A stretch of DNA of 64,000 nt from Chloroflexi bacterium bin20. Its GTDB lineage: Bacteria > Chloroflexota > Anaerolineae > Aggregatilineales > Phototrophicaceae. The stretch spans positions 558,001 to 622,000 of the forward strand of contig MPMG01000001.1 in assembly GCA_002238485.1 (NCBI GenBank), written 5' to 3'. The position numbers were made by a program, and so were the translations under genes. The notes beneath the pieces are model-generated. The model was given only the letters and a program-made list of their open reading frames with translations. It did no database searches and was not told where the DNA came from. Positions 16,814 through 26,375 of this stretch are shown here, one piece after another (within the stretch, counting starts at the first letter, position 1; each line of letters opens with the position of its first letter).

Positions 16814-18391
16814 TCAGCCGCAAGTCCCAATCTGCTCGACGAAGGCGGCGCTGATCCAGCCCTTGACGCCGTGAAAATCGACCTTGAACCAATCTGCCGT
16901 GCGCGCGACCGCCGTCAATGTCGCGTTGTAGGGGACGGCACGGATGACATCGCCGCCGGGACTGGCGCGGAAGTTCAGAATATGGGTAGTCCGCGCCATG
17001 CAGCCGCTCAGGGTTGTCTCTTGCAGGGCTGTCGGTTGCATTTGCGCAGCGGGCGGACGGGCGCCGGGCAGCAGGATCAAATTGCCTGCCCGGTCGATGG
17101 TAGCACAGGTCAAGCCATTTTCGTTGGTGGCTGGCACATCATAGACGACGCGGGGGATGGGCGCGGTGTCGATGAACTTGAAAGCGCTGCCTTCCGCTTC
17201 AAAGCAGATTTTTGTGCCAGGCAGGACCCAGCTCCAGACGTTCACGGCGTCTGCGAAGCCGCTTGCAGCAATCTCCGCGTTGCCGATGCCCTCGGCGTTG
17301 AGGCGCTGGCATTGCGTACTTTCCGTAATGTTGTAGGTGACGATGCCGGGCAGGGTCAGGCAGGTCGATAGTCCTGGCGTGGCTGTGGCGCTGGGCGTTG
17401 CTGTGGGCGGGATGTAGATTGCGCCGCTGTCGCCTTCGCTGGCCGCGCCCTTTTTGCTTGGCGCGGGGCGTGCGCCGTGCAAGGTCAGGCAGGTGGGGTT
17501 GCTGTTGGGGCCGATGATATTATTGCTATTGAATGAGGCCGGGTTGATGGTCACGAAGTCCGAGACAAAGCAATCGAAGTTGTTGCCGGTGATGGTATTG
17601 CCGCGCATGTCCAGGAAGCCGCCGGGGATATCAATTCGTTTCCAAACTTCGTTTTCGACATTGCGTAGACCTCCAGTGAGAACAAATGCGCCCTGCGCGT
17701 CGAAGAAATCACTACGGGTGTAGGGCTCACAAACCCCTCCTCCGGCATCGTGGCAGCCGCCGCCTGCGTATTTAGCCGTATTTCCCGTGAAAGTATTGTT
17801 GTAGAGCTTGATGTCGGCGTGGCGGAGGGAAGGTTGTATGTTGGGATTCCAAATGGTGTTTGCATAAATGGCGCTGCCGTGCGAAGCCGTATTGTTGATG
17901 AATCGGCTGTTACGGACTTCCAGAGAGGCGCCTTGCACTCGTATGCCGCCGGCGACGTTATCGCGAAATAAGCTGTTGGAGACAATGACTTTGCCACCTA
18001 GGGCGACCCTAATTCCTTCACGCAGGCTGAGCGTTGTGAGACGGTCGATGATGGCCGTCCCTTCGACATAGATGCCGCGTGCGCCGCCGGCGGCCACGGT
18101 GACGTTATCAGTTAGGGTGATGTTATTCAGATACAGCGTTCGATCGGAGTAGGGCGTAAAAGGCTCATAACTGTTGGAGAGTGTGAGCGTGTGGCCGTTG
18201 CCGTTGATGGTCAGCGTACTTGGAGCGGAGTCATAGAATTCCAGATCGGTAGAGACGTTGAAGCTAGCCGTGATGTTGATAATATCGGCTTCGCCGTTGC
18301 TGTTGATGGCGCTCCAGGCGGCGCTCAGTTGGTTGTTGTTAGCGACATTGAAAGTAGCGGCGAAGGCTTGCCCGGCCGGCAGCAAAAACAA
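16814..18391 (-). CDS. Secreted right-handed beta-helix protein with C-terminal SH3 domain
   Basis: At least 525 residues. The N-terminal half is Asn-rich with recurring short strands (NSLFRDN, NSRFINNTASHGSAIY, NTFTGNTAKYAGGG), typical of pectate-lyase-like parallel beta-helix proteins. A Thr/Pro/Ala linker (PPTATPSATATP) and a Cys-rich domain follow. The protein ends in a bacterial SH3 domain (ILNFRASPGGDVI to GWISAAFVEQIGTCG) of the kind that binds cell wall. The start is a problem. TTG at 18391 leaves only a stub of the signal peptide, but the frame continues upstream with a perfect signal core (FKFLFAALVLFLLPAGQAFA) and no ATG, GTG or TTG before a stop. Confidence refers to the gene, not the start. 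Confidence 0.75.
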   Translation of the reverse strand: MFLLPAGQAFAATFNVANNNQLSAAWSAINSNGEADIINITASFNVSTDLEFYDSAPSTLTINGNGHTLTLSNSYEPFTPYSDRTLYLNNITLTDNVTVAAGGARGIYVEGTAIIDRLTTLSLREGIRVALGGKVIVSNSLFRDNVAGGIRVQGASLEVRNSRFINNTASHGSAIYANTIWNPNIQPSLRHADIKLYNNTFTGNTAKYAGGGCHDAGGGVCEPYTRSDFFDAQGAFVLTGGLRNVENEVWKRIDIPGGFLDMRGNTITGNNFDCFVSDFVTINPASFNSNNIIGPNSNPTCLTLHGARPAPSKKGAASEGDSGAIYIPPTATPSATATPGLSTCLTLPGIVTYNITESTQCQRLNAEGIGNAEIAASGFADAVNVWSWVLPGTKICFEAEGSAFKFIDTAPIPRVVYDVPATNENGLTCATIDRAGNLILLPGARPPAAQMQPTALQETTLSGCMARTTHILNFRASPGGDVIRAVPYNATLTAVARTADWFKVDFHGVKGWISAAFVEQIGTCG

Positions 18392-18864
18392 GACCAGCGC
18401 GGCGAATAGGAACTTGAACGCGAATGCGGAGTGTAAATCAAGTAACTTACTATTATTACGCGATATTACGGGGGGGCGATATTGCGCTTGCCAGCGTTCA
18501 TTTTTAGATACTCCATTCTCGCCTGGGCGATGTCATGTGGACAAGCGCTTGTTCTGGAACGCATAGATAAAATACCTGTCTTATCGCATGATTTTCTATG
18601 GTAATGCCATTTCCTGGATTGTCAAGCATTTGGATGAAGGGGAGTGTCTATTTTCGTGTATGTGGGGACTTTCCCCATCCTCCAATCTGTCGTAGAAATT
18701 CGCGCGCGCCGTTGCCTCCCCCCGACTTTTCGGGGGGACTGAGGGGGGTCTTAATCCAGCAAGTTCGACACTCCCGAAAAGTCGGGGGCAAGCGCCCCCC
18801 TGTATTTGTCGCGCGGTTTCCGCTAGACTAGCCGCTTGTCCAAACAGCATGGCGGAGCGTGACG
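18392..18864. other. 473-base spacer between divergent beta-helix gene and argG
   Basis: It holds the upstream signal-peptide-coding sequence of the beta-helix protein (to about 18442) and the palindromic repeats at 18714-18800. A weak TAGACT near 18823 could be the argG -10 element. I see no other gene or RNA. Confidence 0.5.
18714..18800 (+). repeat. Copy 2 of the palindromic repeat plus an inverted partial copy
   Basis: 18714-18750 repeats the unit of 16766-16810 (GCC, a C run, GACTTTTCGGGGGG, ACTGAGGGGGG). A partial copy in inverse orientation, CTCCCGAAAAGTCGGGGGC, follows at 18771-18789. Together they make nested hairpins upstream of argG. Confidence 0.65.
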
Positions 18865-20127
18865 ATGGCGGTGTCTGGTGTGAAGAAAGTGGTCCTGGCA
18901 TACAGCGGCGGGCTGGATACTTCGGTGATCGTGCCCTGGCTGAAGAACAACTATGGCTGCGAAGTCGTCTGCTTTTGCGCCGACCTGGGGCAGGAAGAAG
19001 AACTGGACGGATTGGAAGACAAGGCGCTGGCTTCGGGCGCGTCAAAGCTCTACATCCGCGATCTGCGCGAGGAGTTTCTGACCGATTTCGTCTTTCCGAC
19101 CTTGCGCGCCGGCGCAGTCTATGAACGAGAATACCTGTTGGGCACTTCCTTTGCGCGGCCCCTGATCGCCAAACACATGGTAGAAATCGCAGAGTTGGAA
19201 AAAGCCGATGCTGTCGCGCATGGCTGCACGGGCAAAGGCAATGACCAGGTGCGTTTTGAAGTTTCGACCATGGCGTTGAATCCCAAGCTCAAGACGATTG
19301 CGCCCTGGCGCGAATGGGATATCCGCAGCCGCGAAGACGCGCTGGCTTATGCCGAAGAATTCCGCGTGCCGGTATCGCATACGGAAAAAGACATCTACAG
19401 CCGCGACCGCAACATCTTCCACCTGTCGCACGAAGGCGGCATGCTGGAAAATCCCTGGAATGAACCCGAAGAGGGCATGTTTCAACTGACGCGCGATCCG
19501 CAATCTGCGCCGGACGAAGCGGTTTATGTCGAAATCGGCTTTGAGCAGGGCAGGCCTGTCAGCCTCAATGGCGAAGCAATGGGCGCGGTCGAGCTTTTCC
19601 AGACTCTGAACAAACTGGGCGGCGAACATGCTATCGGGCGCATTGACCTGGTGGAAAATCGGCTGGTGGGCATGAAGAGCCGCGGCGTGTACGAGACGCC
19701 TGCCGGCACCATCATCCACCGCGGGCATCAATTGCTGGAAAGCATCTGCCTGGACAAATACACCATGCAATACAAGGATATCATCGCCACCAAATATGCC
19801 GAACTCGTCTATAACGGTATGTGGTACAGCACGCTGCGCGAGGCGCTGGATGGCTTTGTGGCGGTGACGCAAGCGACAGTCACGGGCAACGTGCGGCTGA
19901 AGCTGTACAAAGGCAATATCATCGTGGCGGGACGACAAAGCCCCTACAGTCTGTATCGCGAAGATTATGCTTCGTTTGGCGAAGAAGATGTCTACAACCA
20001 ACAAGACGCCCACGGCTTCATTCAGCTCTTCGGCTTGCCCATCAAGGTCGAGGCCATGCTGGAGGTGGAAGGCGGCGCCAAGACCGACTACCGCCGCCCC
20101 GACTACAGCCGCTTCAAACGCGATTAG
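18865..20127 (+). CDS. argG: Argininosuccinate synthase
   Basis: A 420-residue enzyme joining citrulline and aspartate with ATP to argininosuccinate, the penultimate step of arginine synthesis in the cytoplasm. The N-terminal PP-loop is [13 protein letters not shown]. Other family blocks are [41 protein letters not shown] and [19 protein letters not shown]. An ATG at 18865 has GGAG seven bases upstream; a GTG two codons earlier is also in frame. argH follows 12 bases after the stop, so the two are one operon. Confidence 0.97.
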   Translation: MAVSGVKKVVLAYSGGLDTSVIVPWLKNNYGCEVVCFCADLGQEEELDGLEDKALASGASKLYIRDLREEFLTDFVFPTLRAGAVYEREYLLGTSFARPLIAKHMVEIAELEKADAVAHGCTGKGNDQVRFEVSTMALNPKLKTIAPWREWDIRSREDALAYAEEFRVPVSHTEKDIYSRDRNIFHLSHEGGMLENPWNEPEEGMFQLTRDPQSAPDEAVYVEIGFEQGRPVSLNGEAMGAVELFQTLNKLGGEHAIGRIDLVENRLVGMKSRGVYETPAGTIIHRGHQLLESICLDKYTMQYKDIIATKYAELVYNGMWYSTLREALDGFVAVTQATVTGNVRLKLYKGNIIVAGRQSPYSLYREDYASFGEEDVYNQQDAHGFIQLFGLPIKVEAMLEVEGGAKTDYRRPDYSRFKRD

Positions 20128-20139
20128 GGGCTGGCAGCG

Positions 20140-21519
20140 ATGAGTCTGTGGGGCGGGCGCTTCGCCGAGCCAAGCGATGAAGATCTGCGGCGGCTGAACG
20201 ACAGCATCGGCTTTGACCGCGCGCTGGTTGCCGAAGACATTGCCGGCAGCATTGCCTATGCCAAGGCGCTGGCAGCAGCCGGCGTGCTTGCGACTGATGA
20301 AGCGAGCGCGATCGTCGCCGGTCTGAAACAGGTGCTTGCGGAGTTCGACAAGGACACATTCACGCGGATGCCCGCCGATGAAGACATTCACACCGCTGTC
20401 GAACGGCGTTTGATTGAGTTGGTGGGCGATGTCGGTGGCAAGCTGCACACCGGACGCAGCCGCAATGACCAGGTCGCGACTGACTTCCGCCTGTGGTCGA
20501 TGAGCGCTGTTGACCGGCTTGCGGGCGATTTGCGGCAGCTGCAAAGGGCGCTGGTGGCAAAGGCAGAGCAGCATATCGACTGCGTCATGCCCGGATACAC
20601 GCATATGCAGCCGGCGCAACCCATCACCGCCGCGCATTGGTTGCTAAGCTTCTTTTGGATGCTGGAACGCGATACCGACCGCTTGGCATCGGCGCGGGAA
20701 AGAATGGCTGTCTGTCCATTGGGAGCGGGCGCGCTGGCCGGCACGCCGCTTTCAATCGATCGGCATTCGCTTGCGAATTCCCTGGGCTTCGCGCGTCCCA
20801 GCGAGAATAGTCTGGACGCTGTCAGCGACCGTGATTTTGTCGCCGATCTGCTCTATGCATGCGCCCTCTGTGCCGCGCATTTGAGCCGTCTGGCCGAAGA
20901 TATCCTCAACTATTCCAACCCGGCGTTCGCGTTCATCAGCCTGGACGACCGCTACAGCACTGGCTCCAGCTTGATGCCGCAGAAGCGCAATGCCGATCCC
21001 ATGGAACTGATGCGCGGCAAGACTGGTCGGCTGATCGGCAACCTGAGCGGCTTCTTGGCCACGCTCAAGGGCCTGCCCAGCGGCTACAACAAAGACCTGC
21101 AAGAAGACAAGGAAGCGCTTTTCGATTCGCTGGATACGATGACGCGACTGCTTCCCGTCATGAGCGCAACGATCCGCAGCTTGCAGATTCATGCCGATGC
21201 CATGGCGGCAGCGCTGACCGAAGACCTGCTGGCCACCGATCTCGCCGATTATTTGGTGCGCAAGGGCTTGCCTTTTCGGCAGGCGCACCATGCTGTGGGG
21301 GCGGTCCTGCGGCGCGCGGCAGAGCTGTCGCTGGATTTATCAGAAATGCCATTGGCAGAATTGCAAGCCATCAGTCCGCTCTTTGCTGCCGATGTCGCGG
21401 ATGCTTTCGACTTTGCGCAGTCGGTTGCGCAGCGGCGGGCATACGGCGGCGCCGCGCCCGATGCGGTTCGAGAGCAGATCGCTCGCGCAAAGCAGCTGCT
21501 GGCCGGGCAGAACGAGTAG
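20140..21519 (+). CDS. argH: Argininosuccinate lyase
   Basis: A 459-residue lyase of the fumarase/aspartase superfamily that splits argininosuccinate into arginine and fumarate. It begins LWGGRFAEPSDE, has the substrate motif HTGRSRNDQVATD and the signature GSSLMPQKRNADPMELMRG (about residues 276-294) carrying the catalytic Ser. The length is typical. Preceded by argG, it completes the last two steps of arginine synthesis. Confidence 0.97.
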   Translation: MSLWGGRFAEPSDEDLRRLNDSIGFDRALVAEDIAGSIAYAKALAAAGVLATDEASAIVAGLKQVLAEFDKDTFTRMPADEDIHTAVERRLIELVGDVGGKLHTGRSRNDQVATDFRLWSMSAVDRLAGDLRQLQRALVAKAEQHIDCVMPGYTHMQPAQPITAAHWLLSFFWMLERDTDRLASARERMAVCPLGAGALAGTPLSIDRHSLANSLGFARPSENSLDAVSDRDFVADLLYACALCAAHLSRLAEDILNYSNPAFAFISLDDRYSTGSSLMPQKRNADPMELMRGKTGRLIGNLSGFLATLKGLPSGYNKDLQEDKEALFDSLDTMTRLLPVMSATIRSLQIHADAMAAALTEDLLATDLADYLVRKGLPFRQAHHAVGAVLRRAAELSLDLSEMPLAELQAISPLFAADVADAFDFAQSVAQRRAYGGAAPDAVREQIARAKQLLAGQNE

Positions 21520-21609
21520 TTTGCCGCTTTTGGCCCCATCCACAACGCTCCCCCGACAGGACAAGCCAGGGAGATTGCCAGCAACTTTGGCCCTTTGTCC
21601 AGCAAACCC

Positions 21610-21638
21610 TTGACATGGCGCAGGGGATAGGGTAGTTT
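21610..21638 (+). promoter_or_regulatory. Promoter of the ilv-leu operon
   Basis: A perfect TTGACA (21610-21615), a 17-base spacer and TAGTTT (21633-21638), which keeps the three strongest -10 positions. Transcription would start near 21645, about 24 bases ahead of the leader peptide ATG. Confidence 0.6.
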
Positions 21639-21668
21639 ATGCTTTGCAGTTGCGCAGAAGAGGGAATC

Positions 21669-21740
21669 ATGCGCGAAAGAGCAAGCGGCATCCTCATTCT
21701 CGTCCTCCTTGTCGTCCTCGTGATTATCAGTGGACTCTAA
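21669..21740 (+). CDS. Branched-chain amino-acid leader peptide (ilv-leu attenuator)
   Basis: A 23-codon reading frame with AAGAGGG just upstream of its ATG. After MRERASG it reads ILILVLLVVLVII, then SGL and TAA: of 23 residues 15 are Ile, Leu or Val, and the run has 13 in a row. A promoter lies upstream. Directly after the stop is a sequence able to pair with the 5' arm of an intrinsic terminator, and the operon downstream makes exactly these three amino acids. This is the arrangement of the classical ilv and leu leader peptides: ribosomes stalling on scarce branched-chain tRNAs favour read-through. Seen: frame, codons, hairpins. Inferred: regulation. Confidence 0.88.
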   Translation: MRERASGILILVLLVVLVIISGL

Positions 21741-21811
21741 GGGCTTGGGCGGGCACAGCGCAGCGAAACAGCGGAAAACAGCCTCCCAAGCCACGGGAGG
21801 TTTTTTGTTTT
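21741..21811 (+). promoter_or_regulatory. Attenuator region with alternative antiterminator hairpin
   Basis: GGCTTGGGCGG (21742-21752), starting two bases after the leader stop, can pair with CCTCCCAAGCC (21782-21792) in 10 of 11 positions. This sequesters the 5' arm of the terminator at 21782-21811. A ribosome finishing the leader peptide would cover the first strand and let the terminator form; one stalled in the Ile/Leu/Val run would leave it free. The two structures exclude each other. Confidence 0.8.
21782..21811 (+). terminator. Intrinsic terminator of the ilv-leu attenuator
   Basis: CCTCCC (21782-21787) pairs with GGGAGG (21795-21800) around a seven-base loop, followed by TTTTTTGTTTT. 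It lies 41 bases after the leader stop and about 180 bases before ilvE. The stretch 21812-21994 holds no supported gene. Confidence 0.85.
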
Positions 21812-21994
21812 GCAGAGGCGATAGGGCGATGAAAAGGACCGGCGCGCGACACATGAGCAGGCAATGCAGGCGAACTGCAACTGGCGCATTTTGCCCCCGC
21901 TGCGGCGCGCTGTCGTAAACGTTTGTTTTCTGCCCATCGGCGGCCTGAAGCAAGCGTTTTCTGTTAATTGGACTTGGACCGCGGGGAAGCAAAC

Positions 21995-22918
21995 ATGAGT
22001 GCTGAATGGATCTGGCGCAACGGCGAATTCGTGAAATGGGACGAGGCGACTGTGCATGTCAGCGCCCATGCCTTGCATTATGGCTCGAGCGTGTTTGAAG
22101 GCATCCGCGCCTATAGCACACCAGCCGGAGCCGCGGTTTTCCGCCTGCGCGAACACAGCGAGCGGTTGATGCAGGGCGCGCGCATCATGCGCATCGACCA
22201 CGACAACACCGCCGAGACGCTGGATGCCGCTATCCTCGAAACCGTGCGCCGCAACAGCCACGACTCCTGCTACATTCGCCCCATTATCTTTCGCGGAGCT
22301 GGGGCGCTGGGGCTGGAAGGGCGCAATAATACCGCAACCGAGACGGTCATTCTCACGTTCGAATGGGGGCGCTATCTGGGCGCCGAAGCAATTGAGCAGG
22401 GCGTCGATGTGCAGATCAGCAGCTTCCGCCGCATGGCGCCCGACACACACATGGCGCTGGTGAAGGCGGGCGGCAATTATGTCAACAGCCAATTCGTCTC
22501 TATGGAAGCGCACGACAACGGCTTTGAAGAAGGCATCGCGCTGGATATCAATGGCTATGTGAGCGAGGGCGCGGGCGAGAATATCTTCGTCGTGCTGAAT
22601 GGAGTTGTGTATACGCCCGGCGCCTGGTCGTCCATTTTGATGGGCATCACCCGCGACAGCGCCTTGACGATTCTGGCGGATATGGGCGTCGAAGTGCGCT
22701 TTCAGCCAGTCGCGCGCGAGATGCTGTATATGGCGGAAGAGATATTCTTCACGGGCACAGCGGCGGAAGTCACGCCGGTCAAGTCAGTTGATCGCATACC
22801 GATTGGCTGCGGCGGACGTGGACCCATCACAAAAGCGGTGCAAAGCCGATTCTTCGCTATCACCTCGGGCGAAGCGCCCGACGAGTACGGCTGGCTGACG
22901 CATGTATGTCCATCCTGA
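21995..22918 (+). CDS. ilvE: Branched-chain amino-acid aminotransferase
   Basis: A 307-residue class IV PLP aminotransferase making leucine, isoleucine and valine from their oxo acids with glutamate. The PLP Lys is K157 in MALVKAGGNYVNSQ. The family blocks HYGSSVFEGIRAY, FRLREHSERL and GYVSEGAGENIFVV are present, with GITRDSALTIL in the C-terminal part. The ATG at 21995 has GGGGAAG upstream. It is the first structural gene after the attenuator. Confidence 0.95.
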   Translation: MSAEWIWRNGEFVKWDEATVHVSAHALHYGSSVFEGIRAYSTPAGAAVFRLREHSERLMQGARIMRIDHDNTAETLDAAILETVRRNSHDSCYIRPIIFRGAGALGLEGRNNTATETVILTFEWGRYLGAEAIEQGVDVQISSFRRMAPDTHMALVKAGGNYVNSQFVSMEAHDNGFEEGIALDINGYVSEGAGENIFVVLNGVVYTPGAWSSILMGITRDSALTILADMGVEVRFQPVAREMLYMAEEIFFTGTAAEVTPVKSVDRIPIGCGGRGPITKAVQSRFFAITSGEAPDEYGWLTHVCPS

Positions 22919-22961
22919 GATAGTTGCGGACGAGACAATGGAACCGAAACGGGAGGCGATG

Positions 22962-24662
22962 ATGCGGCTCACGGGTTCAGAAATCATTATGGAATGCCTG
23001 TTGCGCGAAGGCGTGCATGTCATGTTTGGCTACCCGGGCGGCGCGATATTGCCCACCTATGACGCCATGGCAAAGTACGACGACCGCCTGCATCATGTTT
23101 TGGTGCGGCACGAGCAGGGCGCTTCTCACATGGCAGACGGCTATGCGCGGGCGACTGGCGAGGTCGGCGTCTGCATCGCCACCAGCGGGCCGGGCGCAAC
23201 AAATCTGGTGACGGGCTTGGCGACCGCGATGATGGATTCATCGCCCATCGTCGCCATTACCGGGCAAGTGCCCATCCCCGCTATCGGCTCGGACGCTTTT
23301 CAAGAGACGGATGTCACCGGCGTTACGCTGCCCATCACCAAACACAATTACCTAGTTACCGATGTCGACGAGCTCGCGTACACGATGAAAGAAGCGTTTC
23401 ATATCGCGCGCAGTGGACGTCCCGGTCCGGTGCTTGTCGATGTCCCCAAAGACATCCAGAATGCCGTAACCGAGTTCATCTATCCCGAAGGTCCTATCAT
23501 CCTGCCGGGCTATGATCCGCCAGCCTCAGCCGACAAATATGAGATAGACGCCGCTTTGCGACTCATTGACCGGGCAGAACGTCCCATCATCCTGGCCGGG
23601 CATGGCATCATGATGTCTGGCGCGATGCAAGAAGTGCGCGAGCTGGCAGAGCGGGCGCAGATCCCGGTTGCGCTGACGCTGCTGGGCAAAGGCGCGTTGC
23701 CCGAAGATCATCCGCTGGTCATCGGCATGATGGGTATGCACGGCGAGGCTTCGTCCAACCTGGCTATCCAGGAAGCTGACTTGCTCATCGCGCTGGGCAT
23801 GCGTTTTGACGACCGCGTTACGGGCAACCTGAAGACGTATGCAGTCAATGCGCGCAAGATTCACATCGACATCGACCGCTCGGAGATCAACAAAAATGTT
23901 CGCGCCGATGTCGGCATCGCTGGCGATTTGAAGACCGTGCTGAATCAGCTGTTGCCCAAGCTGGAAAGTAAATCGCATCACGACTGGATTCATCAAATCC
24001 GCGACTGGCTGGAAGATTCGAGCGAGCGCGATATCTTGAATCACGAAACGCCCGGCGTATTGCTGACGGCGCAGGTCATTAACGACATTTGGCGGCTGAC
24101 GGGCGGCGACGCCATCACGGTCACCGATGTTGGACAGCATCAAATGCTGGAAGCGCAATATTATCCGCACCAGCGTCCGTCTACTCTGCTGACCAGCGGC
24201 GGCTTGGGCACGATGGGCTTTGGATTTCCTGCGGCGATCGGCGCGAAGTTTGGCATGCCCGATGAAGAAATATGGGCGATTGTCGGCGATGGCGGCTTCC
24301 AAATGACTTTGTGCGAGCTGGCGACCGCCCGACAAGAAAATGTCAATGTCAACATCGCTATCATCAACAATCACTTCCTCGGCATGGTTCGGCAATGGCA
24401 AGAACTCTTCTTTGAGAAGCGCTATCAAGCCACGCCCATGGTCAATCCGGATTTCTGCAAGCTGGCGGATGCCTACGACATCCCTAATCGGCGCGTTACC
24501 CAGCGAGACGAAATCGAAGACGCGGTAGCTTTCGCGCGGAGCATAGACGGACCGACCTTGATCGAGTTCGTCGTCGAAAAAGAAGAAATGGTTTATCCGA
24601 TGGTGCCGGCTGGCGCCGACTTGCATGATATGAAGCGCAGACCCAAGCCAGGAGAACAATGA
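22962..24662 (+). CDS. ilvB: Acetolactate synthase, large subunit
   Basis: A 566-residue ThDP-dependent enzyme joining pyruvate with pyruvate or 2-oxobutyrate, the first common step to valine/leucine and isoleucine. It shows the activating Glu in VRHEQGASHMADGYARATG and the ThDP/metal motif GDGGFQMTLCELATA running to INN. FGYPGGAILPTYDA is at the N-terminus. GGGAGG at 22951-22956 best fits the ATG at 22962; earlier in-frame ATGs at 22902 and 22938 lack one and 22902 would overlap ilvE. The stop overlaps the start of ilvN. Confidence 0.95.
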   Translation: MRLTGSEIIMECLLREGVHVMFGYPGGAILPTYDAMAKYDDRLHHVLVRHEQGASHMADGYARATGEVGVCIATSGPGATNLVTGLATAMMDSSPIVAITGQVPIPAIGSDAFQETDVTGVTLPITKHNYLVTDVDELAYTMKEAFHIARSGRPGPVLVDVPKDIQNAVTEFIYPEGPIILPGYDPPASADKYEIDAALRLIDRAERPIILAGHGIMMSGAMQEVRELAERAQIPVALTLLGKGALPEDHPLVIGMMGMHGEASSNLAIQEADLLIALGMRFDDRVTGNLKTYAVNARKIHIDIDRSEINKNVRADVGIAGDLKTVLNQLLPKLESKSHHDWIHQIRDWLEDSSERDILNHETPGVLLTAQVINDIWRLTGGDAITVTDVGQHQMLEAQYYPHQRPSTLLTSGGLGTMGFGFPAAIGAKFGMPDEEIWAIVGDGGFQMTLCELATARQENVNVNIAIINNHFLGMVRQWQELFFEKRYQATPMVNPDFCKLADAYDIPNRRVTQRDEIEDAVAFARSIDGPTLIEFVVEKEEMVYPMVPAGADLHDMKRRPKPGEQ

Positions 24663-25246
24663 TGGCGCAGCAAGCAACCGCCAACAAAGTGACTGTGGTG
24701 GCGCTGGTAGAAAACGAGCCGGGCGTGCTGAACCGCATTGCCAGTTTGTTTCGCCGCCGCGCATTCAATATCGACAGCCTGACCGTTGGGCGCACGCACA
24801 AGCCAGATATTTCGCGCATGACCATCCGCGTCGATGCGGGACCCGAATATGCCCGGAAGATCGCCAACAACCTGCAGAAGTTGGTCAATGTGATTGATGT
24901 GCGCGTCATCGACAACGAGCCGCACATCGAACGCGACCTGGCGCTGATCAAAGTGCGCAACGACGATGCCCATTCGCGCAATACCCTCACCGAGATCTGC
25001 GACCGCTATCCCGCGCGCATCGTCGATGTAGGACCGCATGTCGCGATTATCGAAATGGTCGGCACCGAAACGTTCGTCGAGAAATTCATAGACGAAGTAC
25101 GACCGATCGGCATCGTGGAGATGATCCGCACCGGCGTCGTCTCGATGGGCCGTGGCACGCGCATACATGACACAAGCGTCACCCGGCGCGGTCTGGCGCG
25201 CGCCACATTGCAAGCGTCCGCTGCGCGCAACGGCAGAATCGTCTGA
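24659..25246 (+). CDS. ilvN: Acetolactate synthase, regulatory small subunit
   Basis: A 195-residue regulatory subunit. The N-terminal ACT domain (VVALVENEPGVLNRIASLF, then RRRAFNIDSLTVG) normally binds valine for feedback inhibition. A C-terminal ALS_ss domain follows (GIVEMIRTGVVSMGRG). The start overlaps the ilvB stop (ATGATGG, GGAGAA eight bases upstream), implying translational coupling and a matched subunit ratio. A tail of about 25 residues rich in Ala and Arg extends past the usual end. Confidence 0.94.
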   Translation: MMAQQATANKVTVVALVENEPGVLNRIASLFRRRAFNIDSLTVGRTHKPDISRMTIRVDAGPEYARKIANNLQKLVNVIDVRVIDNEPHIERDLALIKVRNDDAHSRNTLTEICDRYPARIVDVGPHVAIIEMVGTETFVEKFIDEVRPIGIVEMIRTGVVSMGRGTRIHDTSVTRRGLARATLQASAARNGRIV

Positions 25247-25305
25247 GAATTATGCACTGTTTGCGCAAGCATTTGCTCACTTTCAGTTCAGGAGAACCAG
25301 CATAA

Positions 25306-26316
25306 ATGGCAACACTCTACTACGACAACGACGCGAACCTGGCGCTGCTGGATGGCAAGACGATCGCCGTCATTGGCTATGGCAGCCAGGGACACGCCCA
25401 TGCCTTGAACGCGCGCGACAACGGACAGCGAGTCGTCATTGGTTTGCACGAAGGCAGCCGAAGCAAAGCCAAAGCCGAAGCCGATGGCTTGCCAGTGTGC
25501 AGCGTGGCAGAAGCCAGCGCCCAAGCCGATATCATCATGGTGCTCATCCCCGATACGCGCCAGGGCGATGTCTATCGCGAGCATATCGCGCCCAATCTCA
25601 AAGACGGCGCAATGCTCATGTTCGCGCATGGATTCAACATTCACTTCAAAGAAATCGTGCCGCCGGCCAGCGTCGATGTCGCCATGGTCGCGCCAAAAGC
25701 ACCCGGACATCGTGTGCGCGAGGTCTTCGCTGAAGGCGCTGGCACACCCGGGCTAATCGCAATCGAGCAAGACGCGACTGGCAATGCGCTGGCTCTGGGG
25801 CTGGCTTATGCGAAAGCGATTGGCTGCACACGAGCCGGCGTCATCGAAACCACGTTCAAAGAAGAGACCGAGACCGACCTCTTTGGCGAGCAGGTGGTCC
25901 TCTGCGGTGGTGTAACCGCCCTCATCCGCGCCAGCTTCGAAACGCTCGTCAAAGCCGGTTATCAGCCCGAGATCGCATACTTTGAATGCTTGCACGAGCT
26001 GAAGCTCATTGTCGACCTGCTCTACGAAGGCGGCTTGAGCTATATGTGGTACAGCGTCAGCAATACCGCTGAGCACGGCGGCTATGTCATCGGCGACCAG
26101 TTTGAAGAGTCGGTGAAGGAAGAAATGGCTGGCGTCTTGCAGCGCATCCAGGACGGAGAATTCGCACGCAAGTGGATTGATGAGAATCGACAGGGACGTC
26201 CCAATTTCAATGCGCGGCGTCAGCGCGAGCACGACTTGCTCATCGAAAAAGTCGGCGCGGACCTGCGCCAGATGATGCCTTTCCTGGATGCCAAGAATAT
26301 CAAGCAGCAGGATTAG
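25306..26316 (+). CDS. ilvC: Ketol-acid reductoisomerase
   Basis: A 336-residue class I enzyme. It isomerises and reduces acetolactate or acetohydroxybutyrate with NAD(P)H and magnesium. The Rossmann motif is [14 protein letters not shown]. The knotted C-terminal domain has the metal ligands in [11 protein letters not shown] and [24 protein letters not shown] lies upstream of the ATG. The next enzyme of the pathway, dihydroxy-acid dehydratase (ilvD), is not in the window. Confidence 0.96.
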   Translation: MATLYYDNDANLALLDGKTIAVIGYGSQGHAHALNARDNGQRVVIGLHEGSRSKAKAEADGLPVCSVAEASAQADIIMVLIPDTRQGDVYREHIAPNLKDGAMLMFAHGFNIHFKEIVPPASVDVAMVAPKAPGHRVREVFAEGAGTPGLIAIEQDATGNALALGLAYAKAIGCTRAGVIETTFKEETETDLFGEQVVLCGGVTALIRASFETLVKAGYQPEIAYFECLHELKLIVDLLYEGGLSYMWYSVSNTAEHGGYVIGDQFEESVKEEMAGVLQRIQDGEFARKWIDENRQGRPNFNARRQREHDLLIEKVGADLRQMMPFLDAKNIKQQD

Positions 26317-26375
26317 GCGCATGCCGGATGACGAACCGCCTCGAATGATACAGTTGAAAGGAAGGAGGTGTACGG

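Noticed and set aside
19042..20637. Long minus-strand frame opposite argG/argH
   Set aside because: Both argG and argH are complete on the plus strand; the antisense product has no family features.
21829..21918. Second short ORF (29 codons, with CPRCG) between the attenuator and ilvE
   Set aside because: It has a weak ribosome site and no conserved feature beyond one CxxC; too short and composition-like to support as a gene.
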